Origin: Mucilaginibacter celer
Lineage (GTDB): Bacteria > Bacteroidota > Bacteroidia > Sphingobacteriales > Sphingobacteriaceae
Length of the DNA: 64,000 bases
Assembly: GCF_003576455.2 (NCBI RefSeq)
Contig: NZ_CP032869.1
Coordinates: 434,001-498,000, forward strand
Direction: 5' to 3'
The notes under the pieces were generated by a model that worked only from the letters and a program-made list of their open reading frames with translations, had not been told where the DNA came from and ran no database searches. Position 1 is the stretch's first letter. The number at the start of each line of letters is the position of its first letter. A program made the translations under genes and the position numbers. Below, piece by piece: positions 34,200 through 43,434 of the stretch.

Positions 34200-35447
34200 T
34201 TAAAACCTAACCATGAAGCTATGATGAGGCGCTTCGTAACTGTAAACCAGTTCATAACCTAAACTTTCGCAAATCTGTTTGGAAATGGTAAGCCCAAGCC
34301 CGCTGCCTTCAGAGGTGGATGATTTATGAAAACGGGTAAAAATTCGCTCATTATCCAAAGAGGTATTTTCGCCGGTGTTTTTTACGCTCAGGCTATCTTC
34401 TGTAAGGTTTATGATAATCTCTCCATCTTCGTGGTTGTGCCTCACAGCGTTAATGATAAGGTTATTGAGCAAAATGTCAACAAGGTACCGGCTGGCCGTA
34501 ATTTCCTTATCCTGAAGCGAGGCTGAAATGGTGATCATCTTATCGCCGAAAATATCCTCTAACTGGTATAATAGTTCTTCAATCAATTCTTTGAGGTTGA
34601 TGCTTTGCTGATCGGTGAGCAGCTTGTTCTCAATCTTCACCAATAATAATAAAGATTGGTTAAGCCTTGTAAGGCGGGAAACGGCCCCATACAAATCGCC
34701 CAAAAGTTTACTTTGCTGCTGACTAAAATTTTCTGTCTGGATCAGGGTATCCAGTTTAGAGTTTATTACCGCGATAGGGGTAAGCAGCTCGTGCGATGCG
34801 TTTTCGGTAAAAGTTTTTAGGTCTTTATAATCGCGTTTTACGCGTTCGGCCATGGCGGTTACCTCCTGGTGCAGGTCGTTAAACTCATCTATCCGGGTAT
34901 TGAGTGGGGCGATGTCGCTGTTATCGGTAACTTTAAATTGTTTCAGCTCGCCCAGAATGCTGTGGAAAGGCTGCCAGAGCCTGCTTAAAATAAGTCGGTT
35001 GGTAATGAGTAAAACCAATAGTAATAAGAGGATAACGCCGATAGTAATGCCGAAAATGATTTGGATCAGATCCTCGGTTTCAACCTTCGATTCAACTATT
35101 TCAATTTTATAAAACCTGCCGTTCACGTTTACCGAACTGATAAGCCCCCGGCCCGATTCGGGCTCGTCTTTTTCGCGGTAATACCCTGTATTGATAAATT
35201 CACGTTTTACAGAATTAGGCTCGGCCGAAGTAAAGCTGATCTGCTGGTCTTTTGATTCAAAAACCTGCGGCAGGCGATGATTGAGCTTTACATAATCAAA
35301 TATTTCCTGTTCTTCAACTTCTAACGATTTGTCTTTCTGGTCCGTAAGGATTAGGCTGATAGCCTGATAATAAATAGCCCCGGTTATCAGCATGATAACT
35401 ACGGTGGCAATCAGGTTTACCCGGTTGTACCTTTCGGAGAGTTTCAT
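34200..35447 (-). CDS. Sensor histidine kinase of the efflux locus
   Basis: The 415-residue membrane kinase has two hydrophobic segments (about 12-32 and 133-150) bounding a periplasmic sensor of about 100 residues. It then has the H box NASHELLTPIAVINSKLD, the N box LLNNLIINAVRHNHEDG, and the G2 box GSGLGLTISKQICESLG, so all kinase elements are present. The upstream response regulator gene ends where this one starts, in the order RR then HK. Both lie directly upstream of the TolC-adaptor-RND genes, so it probably senses a toxic compound or metal and switches on the pump. The signal is unknown. Confidence 0.9.
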   Translation of the reverse strand: MKLSERYNRVNLIATVVIMLITGAIYYQAISLILTDQKDKSLEVEEQEIFDYVKLNHRLPQVFESKDQQISFTSAEPNSVKREFINTGYYREKDEPESGRGLISSVNVNGRFYKIEIVESKVETEDLIQIIFGITIGVILLLLLVLLITNRLILSRLWQPFHSILGELKQFKVTDNSDIAPLNTRIDEFNDLHQEVTAMAERVKRDYKDLKTFTENASHELLTPIAVINSKLDTLIQTENFSQQQSKLLGDLYGAVSRLTRLNQSLLLLVKIENKLLTDQQSINLKELIEELLYQLEDIFGDKMITISASLQDKEITASRYLVDILLNNLIINAVRHNHEDGEIIINLTEDSLSVKNTGENTSLDNERIFTRFHKSSTSEGSGLGLTISKQICESLGYELVYSYEAPHHSFMVRF

Positions 35448-36125
35448 TTATTGATCGGCAAATTTATAGCCCATGCCATAAGCGGCATAAATATAATCCT
35501 TGCCGCCCGCCTCCATTATTTTTTTGCGAACATTTTTAATGTGCGAGTAAATAAAATCAAAGTTATTGGCCATGTCAATACCATCGCCCCATAAATGCTC
35601 GGCAATGGCGTTTTTAGAGATCACCTTGCCTTTATTGCTGATAAAGTAAATCAGTAATGAAAGCTCTTTACGGGTAAATTTTACCGGGGTGCCATTAACG
35701 GTTACTGTTTTAGCCATCAAATCGATACTCAACTCATTAAAGTTAAGCACATTGCTGCCATTAAACATTTTGCGCCGCACAATGGCCGATACCCTGGCCT
35801 TTAACTCCGAAAGATGAAAAGGTTTCACGAGGTAATCGTCGGCACCAAGGTCCAGGCCCTGCAGGCGGTCATCAAGCGAATTTTTAGCTGAAATAATTAA
35901 TACGCCATCCGGAAAGTTATTGGCTTTGAGAGCTTTTAATATGTCGATGCCACTACCCCCCGGCAGGGTAATGTCCAGCAGGATACAATCATATCGGTAA
36001 AGTTGTATTTTGGCCAGGGCGGCCTGGTAGGTTGCTACGGTTTCGCAAATATTGCCGGCATCGGCAAAGTACTCTTCTATACTTTCGCGCAGGCCTTCTT
36101 CATCTTCAACAATAAGTATTTTCAA
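35448..36125 (-). CDS. OmpR/PhoB-family response regulator
   Basis: The 225-residue protein has a receiver (1-118) with acidic residues at EDEEG, the phospho-Asp in YDCILLDITLPGGSG, and the invariant Lys in DYLVKPF. A winged-helix effector domain follows (125-222) with NFNELSIDLMAKTVTVNGTPVKFTRKELSLLIYFISN and RKKIMEAGGKDYIYAAYGMGYKF. It partners the histidine kinase encoded immediately after it, the two ends being adjacent. The likely target is the efflux operon. The gene is divergent from an EamA-type gene. Confidence 0.92.
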   Translation of the reverse strand: MKILIVEDEEGLRESIEEYFADAGNICETVATYQAALAKIQLYRYDCILLDITLPGGSGIDILKALKANNFPDGVLIISAKNSLDDRLQGLDLGADDYLVKPFHLSELKARVSAIVRRKMFNGSNVLNFNELSIDLMAKTVTVNGTPVKFTRKELSLLIYFISNKGKVISKNAIAEHLWGDGIDMANNFDFIYSHIKNVRKKIMEAGGKDYIYAAYGMGYKFADQ

Positions 36126-36249
36126 AACTTTTTTAAGCTAAAGGTATATGGGTAATTTGTATACATTTTGGATTTTTCAGATTTACTCCAAAATAGCTCA
36201 TCAAATTTGCTGTTAACTTGTTGCAAGTTAAATATCAAAATCAAATATT

Positions 36250-36663
36250 ATGTGGTGGATCTACGCATTACTATCGGCGCTCTTTGCAGCGCTTACAGCC
36301 ATTTTTGCCAAAATAGGTATTAAAGGAGTTGATACCGATCTGGCAACAGCTATCCGAACAGTCATTATACTTATACTGGCCTGGGCCATTGCCCTTTTTA
36401 AAGGTGGGCATAACGGTATCGGCAGCCTTACCAAAACCAACTGGACATTCCTTGTTTTATCCGGCTTAGCCACCGGCCTTTCGTGGATCTGCTATTTCCG
36501 TGCATTGCAATTAGGTAAAGTAACGCAGGTGGCCCCGGTTGATAAACTGAGCGTTGCACTGGCTATCGCCTTGTCGGTTTTGTTTTTGGGCGAACCGCTT
36601 ACCCTCAAAAATTCAATAGGGGCATTGCTCATCATTGGGGGTACAATTGTATTGATATTCTAA
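36250..36663 (+). CDS. EamA-family (DMT) four- or five-helix membrane protein
   Basis: The 137-residue protein is a single EamA repeat with four to five hydrophobic segments. It opens MWWIYALLSALFAALTAIFAKIGIKGVDTDLATAIRTVIILILAWAIAL, then LATGLSWICYFRALQLGKVTQVAPVDKLSVALAIALSVLFLGEPLT, the classic EamA signature (GEPLT). Full DMT transporters have two such repeats, so this half-size protein probably works as a dimer, like small multidrug-type or spermidine-type exporters. The ATG at 36250 is preceded by an AT-rich divergent gap shared with the response regulator. No substrate can be stated. Confidence 0.8.
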   Translation: MWWIYALLSALFAALTAIFAKIGIKGVDTDLATAIRTVIILILAWAIALFKGGHNGIGSLTKTNWTFLVLSGLATGLSWICYFRALQLGKVTQVAPVDKLSVALAIALSVLFLGEPLTLKNSIGALLIIGGTIVLIF

Positions 36664-36810
36664 TTTTTATGTAACAGGCTTATATACAATGTAACAACTA
36701 TATATACGTGGTAAAATCATATTGTAACAAATACACTTCAATAGGGGTAAATCCAGTTTTAATCCAATCTTTCATAGCATATTTGTGGTTAAACTATGCA
36801 CAACTATATA

Positions 36811-39303
36811 ATGAAGTCTGTTTTTGTTATACTATTTTCACTTATTTTTATAACCACCACACATGCCCAAACCGCCCCCGGAGCAAAGGGGAAAATAACC
36901 GGCAAAGTTACCGATGCCACTACCAAACTTCCGGTTGATTATGCTACCGTATCCTTATTTAAACAAGGTGCTACTTCGCCTTTTAATGGTATCAGTACCG
37001 ATCCGAAAGGAAATTTCAGTATTGGCAATATCCCCGCCGGAGAATACAAAGTAACCGCCGAGTTTTTAGGCTACCAGAAAGCCATCATCGAACATGTAAT
37101 TGTGAAAGATGGTGCCGTATTAACCCTGGGCGAGATTAAACTTGCGCCTACAGCCAACGAGCTTAAAGGCGTAACCATAACCGCCAAGGTACCAACGGTT
37201 GAAAACCGGATTGATAAAATGGTGTATAACCCGCAAAATGACCTGAGCGCGCAAGGCGGTGTAGCTATCGACGTATTGAAAAAAGTACCCCAAATTACTG
37301 TTGATATTGATGGTAACGTAGAGTTACAGGGTAATGCCAATATCCGTTTCCTGATTAATGGTAAACCATCAAGTATTTTCGGCGCGAGCCTGGCCGATGC
37401 TTTGGCCAGCATCCCGGCAAGCCAGATCAAAAGTATTGAAGTAATTACCAGTCCGGGGGCTAAGTATGATGCTGCAGGTACAGGTGGTATTGTGAATATT
37501 ATTTTGAAGGATAGTAAGGTACAGGGTATCAATGGCTCGTTTAACTTATCGGCAGGTACCCGCCGCGAAAATGGTTCGTTCAACTTAAATGCCCGTAAAG
37601 GTAACTTTGGGGTGAACGCATTTTTTAGCGGCAACGCCCAAATCAATACCAACGCGCCTTATACCCGTAACCGGGTATCTACTGATGGGAGCGACAACCA
37701 AACCACATTTTTTCAGCAGGGTTCAAATAACTTTAAGCGTAACGGTTACGAATCGGGCATTAATTTTAACTGGGACATCAGCAAACATGATAACCTTACC
37801 GCCGGTGTGGGTTTTAACCATTTTGGTAACCACGGCAATGGTATCACTAATGAGGATTCAAGGATAGTTTCGGCCTCGGGCGCGTTTATTTCTGATACTG
37901 CCGATATCCGTAACTCAAGCAGTAAGTTTAACGGCCGCTCAACTGATGTGAGTTTAGCATACAAAAAAACATTTGATAAGGAAGGGCAGGAGCTGGATAT
38001 CCTTTATACCGAAAGCTTTGGTAACAACAGTTTCAGCTCATCGCAGGTGCAGGATTACCTGAACGGTGTAAAACCATCTACAGGAATCTCCAACAATAAC
38101 CCGGGTAAAGATCGTGAAACTAATATCTCTATCGATTACACCCATCCGCTAAGCAAAAAAGTAACTATTGAAACCGGCGGTAAGCTTGATTTTAATCACA
38201 TTAATAATAACGTAGTAACCGATACGCTGGCAACTGATGGGAGCCTAAACCTCGATCCTGATCAAACTTATGGCTTTACTTACAACCGTAAAATATACGC
38301 GTACTATCTTTCGGCATCCGCATCGTTATTTAATAATTTTTTAGATGTAAAAGGTGGTTTAAGGGATGAGTACACCACTACCAAAGCCGATTTTAAAGGT
38401 GTGAATATCCCCAACTATAATATCCTGGTGCCATCGCTGGTGTTTTCGCATAAGTTTGGCAGCAACGGTTCGCAATCGGTTAAATTAAGCTACAGCCGCC
38501 GCATTGAGCGACCTGATTACGGCGATTTAAACCCATTCCTTAACATCAGCGATCCGCATAATATCAATACCGGTAACCCCAATCTTAAACCCGAAAAAGG
38601 GGATAATTTTGAGTTGGGTTACAATAAATCGTTTGATAAAGGGGCTAATATCAATATCGCTGCCTTTTATCGCCACAATACAGATGATATCCAGCAGCTT
38701 ACAACTTATTATGATTCGTTAATGGTAAACAATAGGGTATACAAAGGCGTATCATTTAACCAGCGCTACAACATTGGTTCGGAAGACAGGGAGGGTATCA
38801 ATATTTACGCATCTGTGCCGCTTACCAGTAAGTTAAGTGTGCGTACCAATATGATCTTCAGTAACAGGCGTTCAACCAATCCGGGTTTTGCCACTGTAAA
38901 CGCTTTCGCTTATCGTATCAACCTGAACGCGCAATACAGCTTTGGTCATGATTTAAGTGCCGAATTTTTTGGCAACTACAATTCATCGCAAAAGGGTATT
39001 CAGGGTACCAATCCCAAATTTGTGTTTTACAACTTTGCCATGCGCAAAATGTTTTGGGATAAAAAGGCAAGTATTGGCTTAACGGCTACCAATCCGTTCG
39101 CCAAATATGTTAGCCAGAGCTCATCAACCTTCGGCAGTAACTTTTATGCAACTAACGAGCGGTTGGTACCAGTACAATCTTTTGGCATTAGCTTGAGCTA
39201 TAAATTTGGTAAGCTTGAGTTTAAAAAGGATAGAGAGAAAGGTGACGAAAACCGTGATAATAACGGAGGCGATAACGGGCCGGGGCAGGATAGAGGAAAG
39301 TAA
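36811..39303 (+). CDS. Outer-membrane TonB-dependent-receptor-like barrel protein
   Basis: From ATG 36811 the protein is 830 residues (an ATG at 36796 gives five more). A signal peptide (VFVILFSLIFITTTHAQ) is followed by a carboxypeptidase-regulatory-like domain (GKITGKVTDATTKLPVDYATVSL). A plug follows (IDVLKKVPQITVDIDGNVELQGNANIRFLINGKPSS, SPGAKYDAAGTGGIVNIILK), then a long outer-membrane barrel. The C-terminal tail is unusual, a charged Lys/Glu/Asp/Asn-rich segment (about 805-830) ending GPGQDRGK after the last strand. There is no SusD gene. The ligand is unknown. Confidence 0.82.
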   Translation: MKSVFVILFSLIFITTTHAQTAPGAKGKITGKVTDATTKLPVDYATVSLFKQGATSPFNGISTDPKGNFSIGNIPAGEYKVTAEFLGYQKAIIEHVIVKDGAVLTLGEIKLAPTANELKGVTITAKVPTVENRIDKMVYNPQNDLSAQGGVAIDVLKKVPQITVDIDGNVELQGNANIRFLINGKPSSIFGASLADALASIPASQIKSIEVITSPGAKYDAAGTGGIVNIILKDSKVQGINGSFNLSAGTRRENGSFNLNARKGNFGVNAFFSGNAQINTNAPYTRNRVSTDGSDNQTTFFQQGSNNFKRNGYESGINFNWDISKHDNLTAGVGFNHFGNHGNGITNEDSRIVSASGAFISDTADIRNSSSKFNGRSTDVSLAYKKTFDKEGQELDILYTESFGNNSFSSSQVQDYLNGVKPSTGISNNNPGKDRETNISIDYTHPLSKKVTIETGGKLDFNHINNNVVTDTLATDGSLNLDPDQTYGFTYNRKIYAYYLSASASLFNNFLDVKGGLRDEYTTTKADFKGVNIPNYNILVPSLVFSHKFGSNGSQSVKLSYSRRIERPDYGDLNPFLNISDPHNINTGNPNLKPEKGDNFELGYNKSFDKGANINIAAFYRHNTDDIQQLTTYYDSLMVNNRVYKGVSFNQRYNIGSEDREGINIYASVPLTSKLSVRTNMIFSNRRSTNPGFATVNAFAYRINLNAQYSFGHDLSAEFFGNYNSSQKGIQGTNPKFVFYNFAMRKMFWDKKASIGLTATNPFAKYVSQSSSTFGSNFYATNERLVPVQSFGISLSYKFGKLEFKKDREKGDENRDNNGGDNGPGQDRGK

Positions 39304-39479
39304 GGCGTAGAGTTACTCACCTGGTCTACGCTTCGCTGGACCACCCTCTCTCCGGCAAGCCGCAAAGAGGGTAGGAACATAAAAAACAAAAAAGTCCCTT
39401 CTTTACGCGCAGCGTAGAGAAGTGTTACAAGCGCAGCGATGTCGGGGTGAGTAAACCCGGCGAGAGGTCTGCATCAAAC

Positions 39480-39508
39480 AAAAAAGCGATGATCACTCAT
39501 CGCTTTTT
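39480..39508. terminator. Bidirectional intrinsic terminator between barrel protein and DUF47 gene
   Basis: AAAAAGCGATGA (39481-39492) and TCATCGCTTTTT (39497-39508) are perfect complements with a four-base loop. It serves the plus-strand barrel gene and the convergent minus-strand DUF47 gene. The 226-base gap before it (from 39304) holds GC-rich imperfect repeats (TACTCACC...GGTGAGTA) of the dispersed kind. Confidence 0.8.
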
Positions 39509-39529
39509 TTATTTATATGATCAGGGCAA

Positions 39530-40177
39530 TTAACCCATCTTAATCAAAATACTTTCAATAATTAAAGTAGCATCCTCGCAGGCATCTGTAGCCGTTTCCA
39601 TGGCCACAAATACGTCGGTGTATTTAATTAACTCGATCGCATCTGTTTGGTTGGCCAATAAATCGGCAAAAGCGGTGTTGTAAACACGGTCTGCATCGGC
39701 TTCAATACGCTTGATATTTGCGCAGATATCAAAAATTTCGGCCGATCGGCTCAGCTCATTCATCATGTTTACCGCTTTTTCAAGCTCGGTGCTGGTTTTA
39801 AGGATGAGGCCGGCCAGGTTAATGATAGGCTGTGTGATAGCCGGTACATTGTACAGGTTAATACGTCGCGCGGCCATAGTAATCCTATCGGCAACATCAT
39901 CAATTGCCGAAGCCAGGTCGCACATATCCTTGCGGCCAAATGGCGAGATCAGCATCCTGCCCGATTCATTAAAAACCCTGTGGGTAATTTCGTAGCTTTT
40001 AAATTTCAGCTTATCAATATGAGCAAAATTGAATTTTTGCTCGTACGATGTTGACGCGTTAACTGCTTCATCAAGCAAACGGGCCATTTCGGTAACGTTT
40101 GCCGTAGCATCGTTAAATAAATCGTAAAAAAGCTGGTTTGAACTTGGGAATATCGATTTTGAGTTTGAGCTCTTCAT
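39530..40177 (-). CDS. DUF47/PhoU-like helical protein
   Basis: The 215-residue soluble protein is helical along its length. It starts with a short leader, then LFYDLFNDATANVTEMARLLDEAVNAS and KLKFKSYEITHRVFNESGRMLISPFGRKDMCDLASAIDDVADRI, the PhoU-like acidic motif (DDVAD) that binds metal. It ends EADADRVYNTAFADLLANQTDAIELIKYTDVFVAMETATDACEDATLIIESI. DUF47 proteins are usually encoded directly before a PiT phosphate transporter and regulate it. No such transporter is beside it here; the next minus-strand gene is far away. The charged tail KMG is normal. Confidence 0.82.
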   Translation of the reverse strand: MKSSNSKSIFPSSNQLFYDLFNDATANVTEMARLLDEAVNASTSYEQKFNFAHIDKLKFKSYEITHRVFNESGRMLISPFGRKDMCDLASAIDDVADRITMAARRINLYNVPAITQPIINLAGLILKTSTELEKAVNMMNELSRSAEIFDICANIKRIEADADRVYNTAFADLLANQTDAIELIKYTDVFVAMETATDACEDATLIIESILIKMG

Positions 40178-40476
40178 TGATCTGTTTTATCAGTCGTAAA
40201 TTTACAGTAGTTATACTAAGCGGACTTTAAACTATGTTTCTATAAATTGTTCAGTGCGTAAAAGTAACCATTAAAACGATGTGTTGTGTTAAGTTAATGT
40301 TAACAATGGTTAAGGCAATGTAAAAAAAGCGTTGACTTATCCCAGCTTTATGATATAAGTAATTGATTTAAAGCTACGGGAAATGTAATGGTATTGAAAA
40401 GAAATTATTGTAAAGTTTAAGTTTAATTGAAACAATATCCCGACCGGTGCTATTATCATTTTATAGCTTATGTATC

Positions 40477-40683
40477 ATGAACGCCGGGGATAAACATTAT
40501 AAATGCGTAAACAGTAAAACCGGTTACGCTATTTATTACCACTCGTTAAGCGGGATGCTTAACGATGATGAGATCAGGACCGAGCTGGAAAAAATACGCG
40601 CCCGCGTAGCTATCCAAAACGGCATATATCTTGAAACACTGTACTGGGAAGAAATGAAGCAGAACGCGGAACTGACGCGATAG
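40477..40683 (+). CDS. Small hypothetical protein
   Basis: From the ATG at 40477 this is a 68-residue soluble protein: MNAGDKHYKCVNSKTGYAIYYHSLSGMLNDDEIRTELEKIRARVAIQNGIYLETLYWEEMKQNAELTR. A helix with EIRTELEKIRARV and a final charged helix are likely. A longer frame from a GTG at 40447 adds LLSFYSLCI and is less convincing. No motif is recognised. Upstream are 300 bases of AT-rich sequence. Confidence 0.5.
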   Translation: MNAGDKHYKCVNSKTGYAIYYHSLSGMLNDDEIRTELEKIRARVAIQNGIYLETLYWEEMKQNAELTR

Positions 40684-40726
40684 GCGCCTTAATCGGGTTT
40701 AATGGTTGTAATTGATTAATTATCAG

Positions 40727-40756
40727 TTGTTTTTTAATAATAAAAGGTTATATTTA
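40727..40756 (+). promoter_or_regulatory. Probable promoter of the MG2-plug protein gene
   Basis: TTGT at 40727-40730, an 18-base spacer and TATATTTA at 40749-40756 resemble the -33/-7 pattern (TAnnTTTG at seven of eight). The start codon is 44 bases downstream of the -7 box. Confidence 0.4.
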
Positions 40757-40800
40757 TGTGCCAATTATAACCTAATTTAAACCCTTTAGCATTCCTGCCC

Positions 40801-43179
40801 ATGAAAAAGTCAGTCCTGGCATTGCTATGCGCTATTTGCCTTTGTGCACCTGTTTTTTCGCAAACCTCCCGGTCTGTTACATCGTTGGATGGAGCTGTAC
40901 AGCGCCTGCAAACCTTATCCGCCGAGAGAGCCATTGAAAAAGCCTATCTGCATTTAGACAGGTTATCCTATAGTCCGGGCGATACTGTTTACTTTAAGGC
41001 TTATGTTACCCTGGGCGAACAGCGTGAACTATCTAAATTAAGCGGCTTGTTACATGTTGATCTGATTGATCCGCAGGACTCGCTGCTGCAAACGCTTTCG
41101 CTTCAACTGGTAAATGGTTTGGCGAAGGGCGATTTCAGCCTGGATGGTGCCGCACCAACCGGGGTTTACCGCGTAAGGGCTTATACCAGGTGGATGCTGA
41201 ATAACGGGCAAACCAATTTTTTTAATCAATACATTGTTGTTAATAATCTGCTGATAGCCGGTTTTAAAAAGCCGGATGCTGTTGTAGCCGGTAAACCCGC
41301 CATCAGTTTTTTTGCCGAGGGAGGAAACTGGGTAAATGATGTGCCGGCCAAACTGGCTTTTAAGGCCGTAGGTGCAAGCGGTATGGGTATAAACGTTAAA
41401 GGCGTTATAGTTGATAATGCCAATACCGAAGTCGTAAAGTTTGAAACAAAACACCTGGGCATGGGCCTGCTGTTCATTACCCCCGAAGCAGGTAAAACCT
41501 ACAAAGCCAATTTAACTTATGCCGATGGCAGCAAGGCGACAGTAGATTTGCCCAAGCCCGATAACGAAGGAATGACGCTTACCGTTAACAATGACAATCC
41601 GGATAAACTGGCCATCGAAATAAATGCTAATAAGCCCTACTATCTTAAAAATAAAAACAAAGAAATAGGTATTGTTATTTACTCGGGCGGATCCATCCGG
41701 ACGGTGAAAACAGTGCTTGATAACCAGGTGCTGGATCTTAATCTGAACAAAAAGGAATTCAAAACCGGTATTGTACAGATAACCCTGTTCTCGGCACAAG
41801 GCGAACCGCTTAACGAACGACTCGCATTTATTCAAAATCCTGATCTGCTTAATATTGTAGCCCTCAATGATAAACCGGTTTACGCAACCCGCGGAAAAGT
41901 GCATATCAGCATCAATACCAAAAATAAAGATGGCATGCCGGTAAGTAGCTATCTGTCGGCAGTGGTTATAGCCGGTAGCAAGGTGAATGAAGATGCAGAA
42001 ACCACCATACTGTCAAACCTGTTGCTCACATCCGAACTGAGGGGGCAGGTTGAACAACCCAACTACTATTTTACCAATGTTAATGCCGATACCCGTAGTA
42101 ACCTTGATGTACTGATGCTAACGCAAGGCTACCGCCGGTTTGAATGGAAGCAGTTGCTGAGTGATGCGCAAACTACTACCACTTACAAGGCCGAAGGCAG
42201 CTTTGATATTTCGGGCCAGGTAAAAACATTAAAAGGCGAGCCGGTGGATGGCGGAACAGTAACACTCATGCCACAGGCCGGCGGTAACATGTTAACGCAG
42301 GTTACCGGTCATGATGGCAAGTTTACCTTTGCAAACCTGGTTTACGATGATAAAACGAGATTTATTATCCAGGCAAAAACTGCAGCCGGAAAAAGTAATA
42401 CCCAGATCACAATCACCGACGCCGCGCCGGTAGCCGCCATCGAGCCGGGCGGAGTACTAAAGCCGCAAATTGAGCAGAATAATACCGGAACGCAACCTGT
42501 TTATTTTGCCGATATCAGCCGGAGATCGGCAAGCATCGCAGCAAAAGTAAATAGAACTGTTGTTACCGATCAGGCAGCTTTTAATGTGAAAAATACAGGT
42601 CTGCACGATCAGACAACGCTCTCTACAGGTTTGCAGGGGCGTTTAAACGGCGTAGTGATAAGGCAAGGGGTGCCATATCTTGCTGATAAGGTAAATGCCT
42701 CGATGCAGGGCGGCCCGATGCTTATTATTATGGATGATGTAGCTTTGCCGCAGGGCACCAGTGTTGATAATTACAGCGCTACCGATATTGAAAGTGTAAG
42801 CGTTTTAAAAACTGCCGATGCATCAATATATGGTATAAGAGGAGCTAACGGTGTATTGATACTGAAAACCCGCAAAAATGCGGCGCCAATTGCTGTTAAC
42901 AGCGCACCCGCGCCGGGTTTACTTTATTTTACAGCGAAAGGTTTTTATAAAGCACGCACATTTTATGCGCCCGTTTATGAAAGTACCGGGAGCATCAACA
43001 ATAAACCGGATAACCGGGGTACCGTTTACTGGAATCCGGATGTAACTACCGGAAACGATGGCATGGCCGGGTTTGATTTTTTTAATGCCGATACCAAAGG
43101 AACATACCGGGTGGTAATTGAGGGAATTGATGCCGCCGGCAATGTTGGCCGCAGCGTATCTACCTATAAAGTAGAATAA
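40801..43179 (+). CDS. Exported MG2-type protein with C-terminal TonB plug domain, no barrel
   Basis: The 792-residue protein has a signal peptide (SVLALLCAICLCAPVFSQ). An alpha-2-macroglobulin MG2-like domain follows (about 45-130: KAYLHLDRLSYSPGDTVYFKAYVTLG...PTGVYRVRAYTRWM), then more MG-like beta domains. Next comes a carboxypeptidase-regulatory-like domain (GQVKTLKGEPVDGGTVTLMPQ, about 475-545). The plug-like end (LQGRLNGVVIRQGVPYL and MLIIMDDVALPQGTSVDNYSATDIESVSVLKTADASIYGIRGANGVLILKTRK) stops without a beta barrel. Such MG2-plug proteins are common in Bacteroidota and unexplained. It may bind or hand over a ligand, or dock onto TonB. It ends with a beta domain. Confidence 0.8.
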   Translation: MKKSVLALLCAICLCAPVFSQTSRSVTSLDGAVQRLQTLSAERAIEKAYLHLDRLSYSPGDTVYFKAYVTLGEQRELSKLSGLLHVDLIDPQDSLLQTLSLQLVNGLAKGDFSLDGAAPTGVYRVRAYTRWMLNNGQTNFFNQYIVVNNLLIAGFKKPDAVVAGKPAISFFAEGGNWVNDVPAKLAFKAVGASGMGINVKGVIVDNANTEVVKFETKHLGMGLLFITPEAGKTYKANLTYADGSKATVDLPKPDNEGMTLTVNNDNPDKLAIEINANKPYYLKNKNKEIGIVIYSGGSIRTVKTVLDNQVLDLNLNKKEFKTGIVQITLFSAQGEPLNERLAFIQNPDLLNIVALNDKPVYATRGKVHISINTKNKDGMPVSSYLSAVVIAGSKVNEDAETTILSNLLLTSELRGQVEQPNYYFTNVNADTRSNLDVLMLTQGYRRFEWKQLLSDAQTTTTYKAEGSFDISGQVKTLKGEPVDGGTVTLMPQAGGNMLTQVTGHDGKFTFANLVYDDKTRFIIQAKTAAGKSNTQITITDAAPVAAIEPGGVLKPQIEQNNTGTQPVYFADISRRSASIAAKVNRTVVTDQAAFNVKNTGLHDQTTLSTGLQGRLNGVVIRQGVPYLADKVNASMQGGPMLIIMDDVALPQGTSVDNYSATDIESVSVLKTADASIYGIRGANGVLILKTRKNAAPIAVNSAPAPGLLYFTAKGFYKARTFYAPVYESTGSINNKPDNRGTVYWNPDVTTGNDGMAGFDFFNADTKGTYRVVIEGIDAAGNVGRSVSTYKVE

Positions 43180-43389
43180 AATAAAAAACCCTGCCACGGT
43201 GGGCAGGGTAAAAAAACCACAACAATTGTTTAACCTTTGGGCTATGAATCCCGCCGGTGTATTCCTAACTGCAATGTGATTTTTCTATATACGTTAACAA
43301 TTTAATATTGCGTTGGTTTTCGTTTTATATAGGTTATTTTAAGTGTTTTATGTGTTAAAATCACCTCAAAGGGGTATTTGATGTATTTG

Positions 43390-43421
43390 TTGTTATTAAA
43401 CCAAAATTCAGTTTATCTTTA
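43390..43421 (+). promoter_or_regulatory. Probable promoter of the DUF2911 gene
   Basis: TTG at 43390-43392, a 21-base spacer and TATCTTTA at 43414-43421 (seven of eight bases of TAnnTTTG) precede the ATG at 43435 by 13 bases. The leader would therefore be very short. A strong hairpin ACCCTGCC/GGCAGGGT lies further upstream at 43188-43209. Confidence 0.4.
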
Positions 43422-43434
43422 TCGTAAATAAATT

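Noticed and set aside
37071..37652. 193-residue antisense frame
   Set aside because: Inside the barrel protein's plug and barrel coding region and without any motif.
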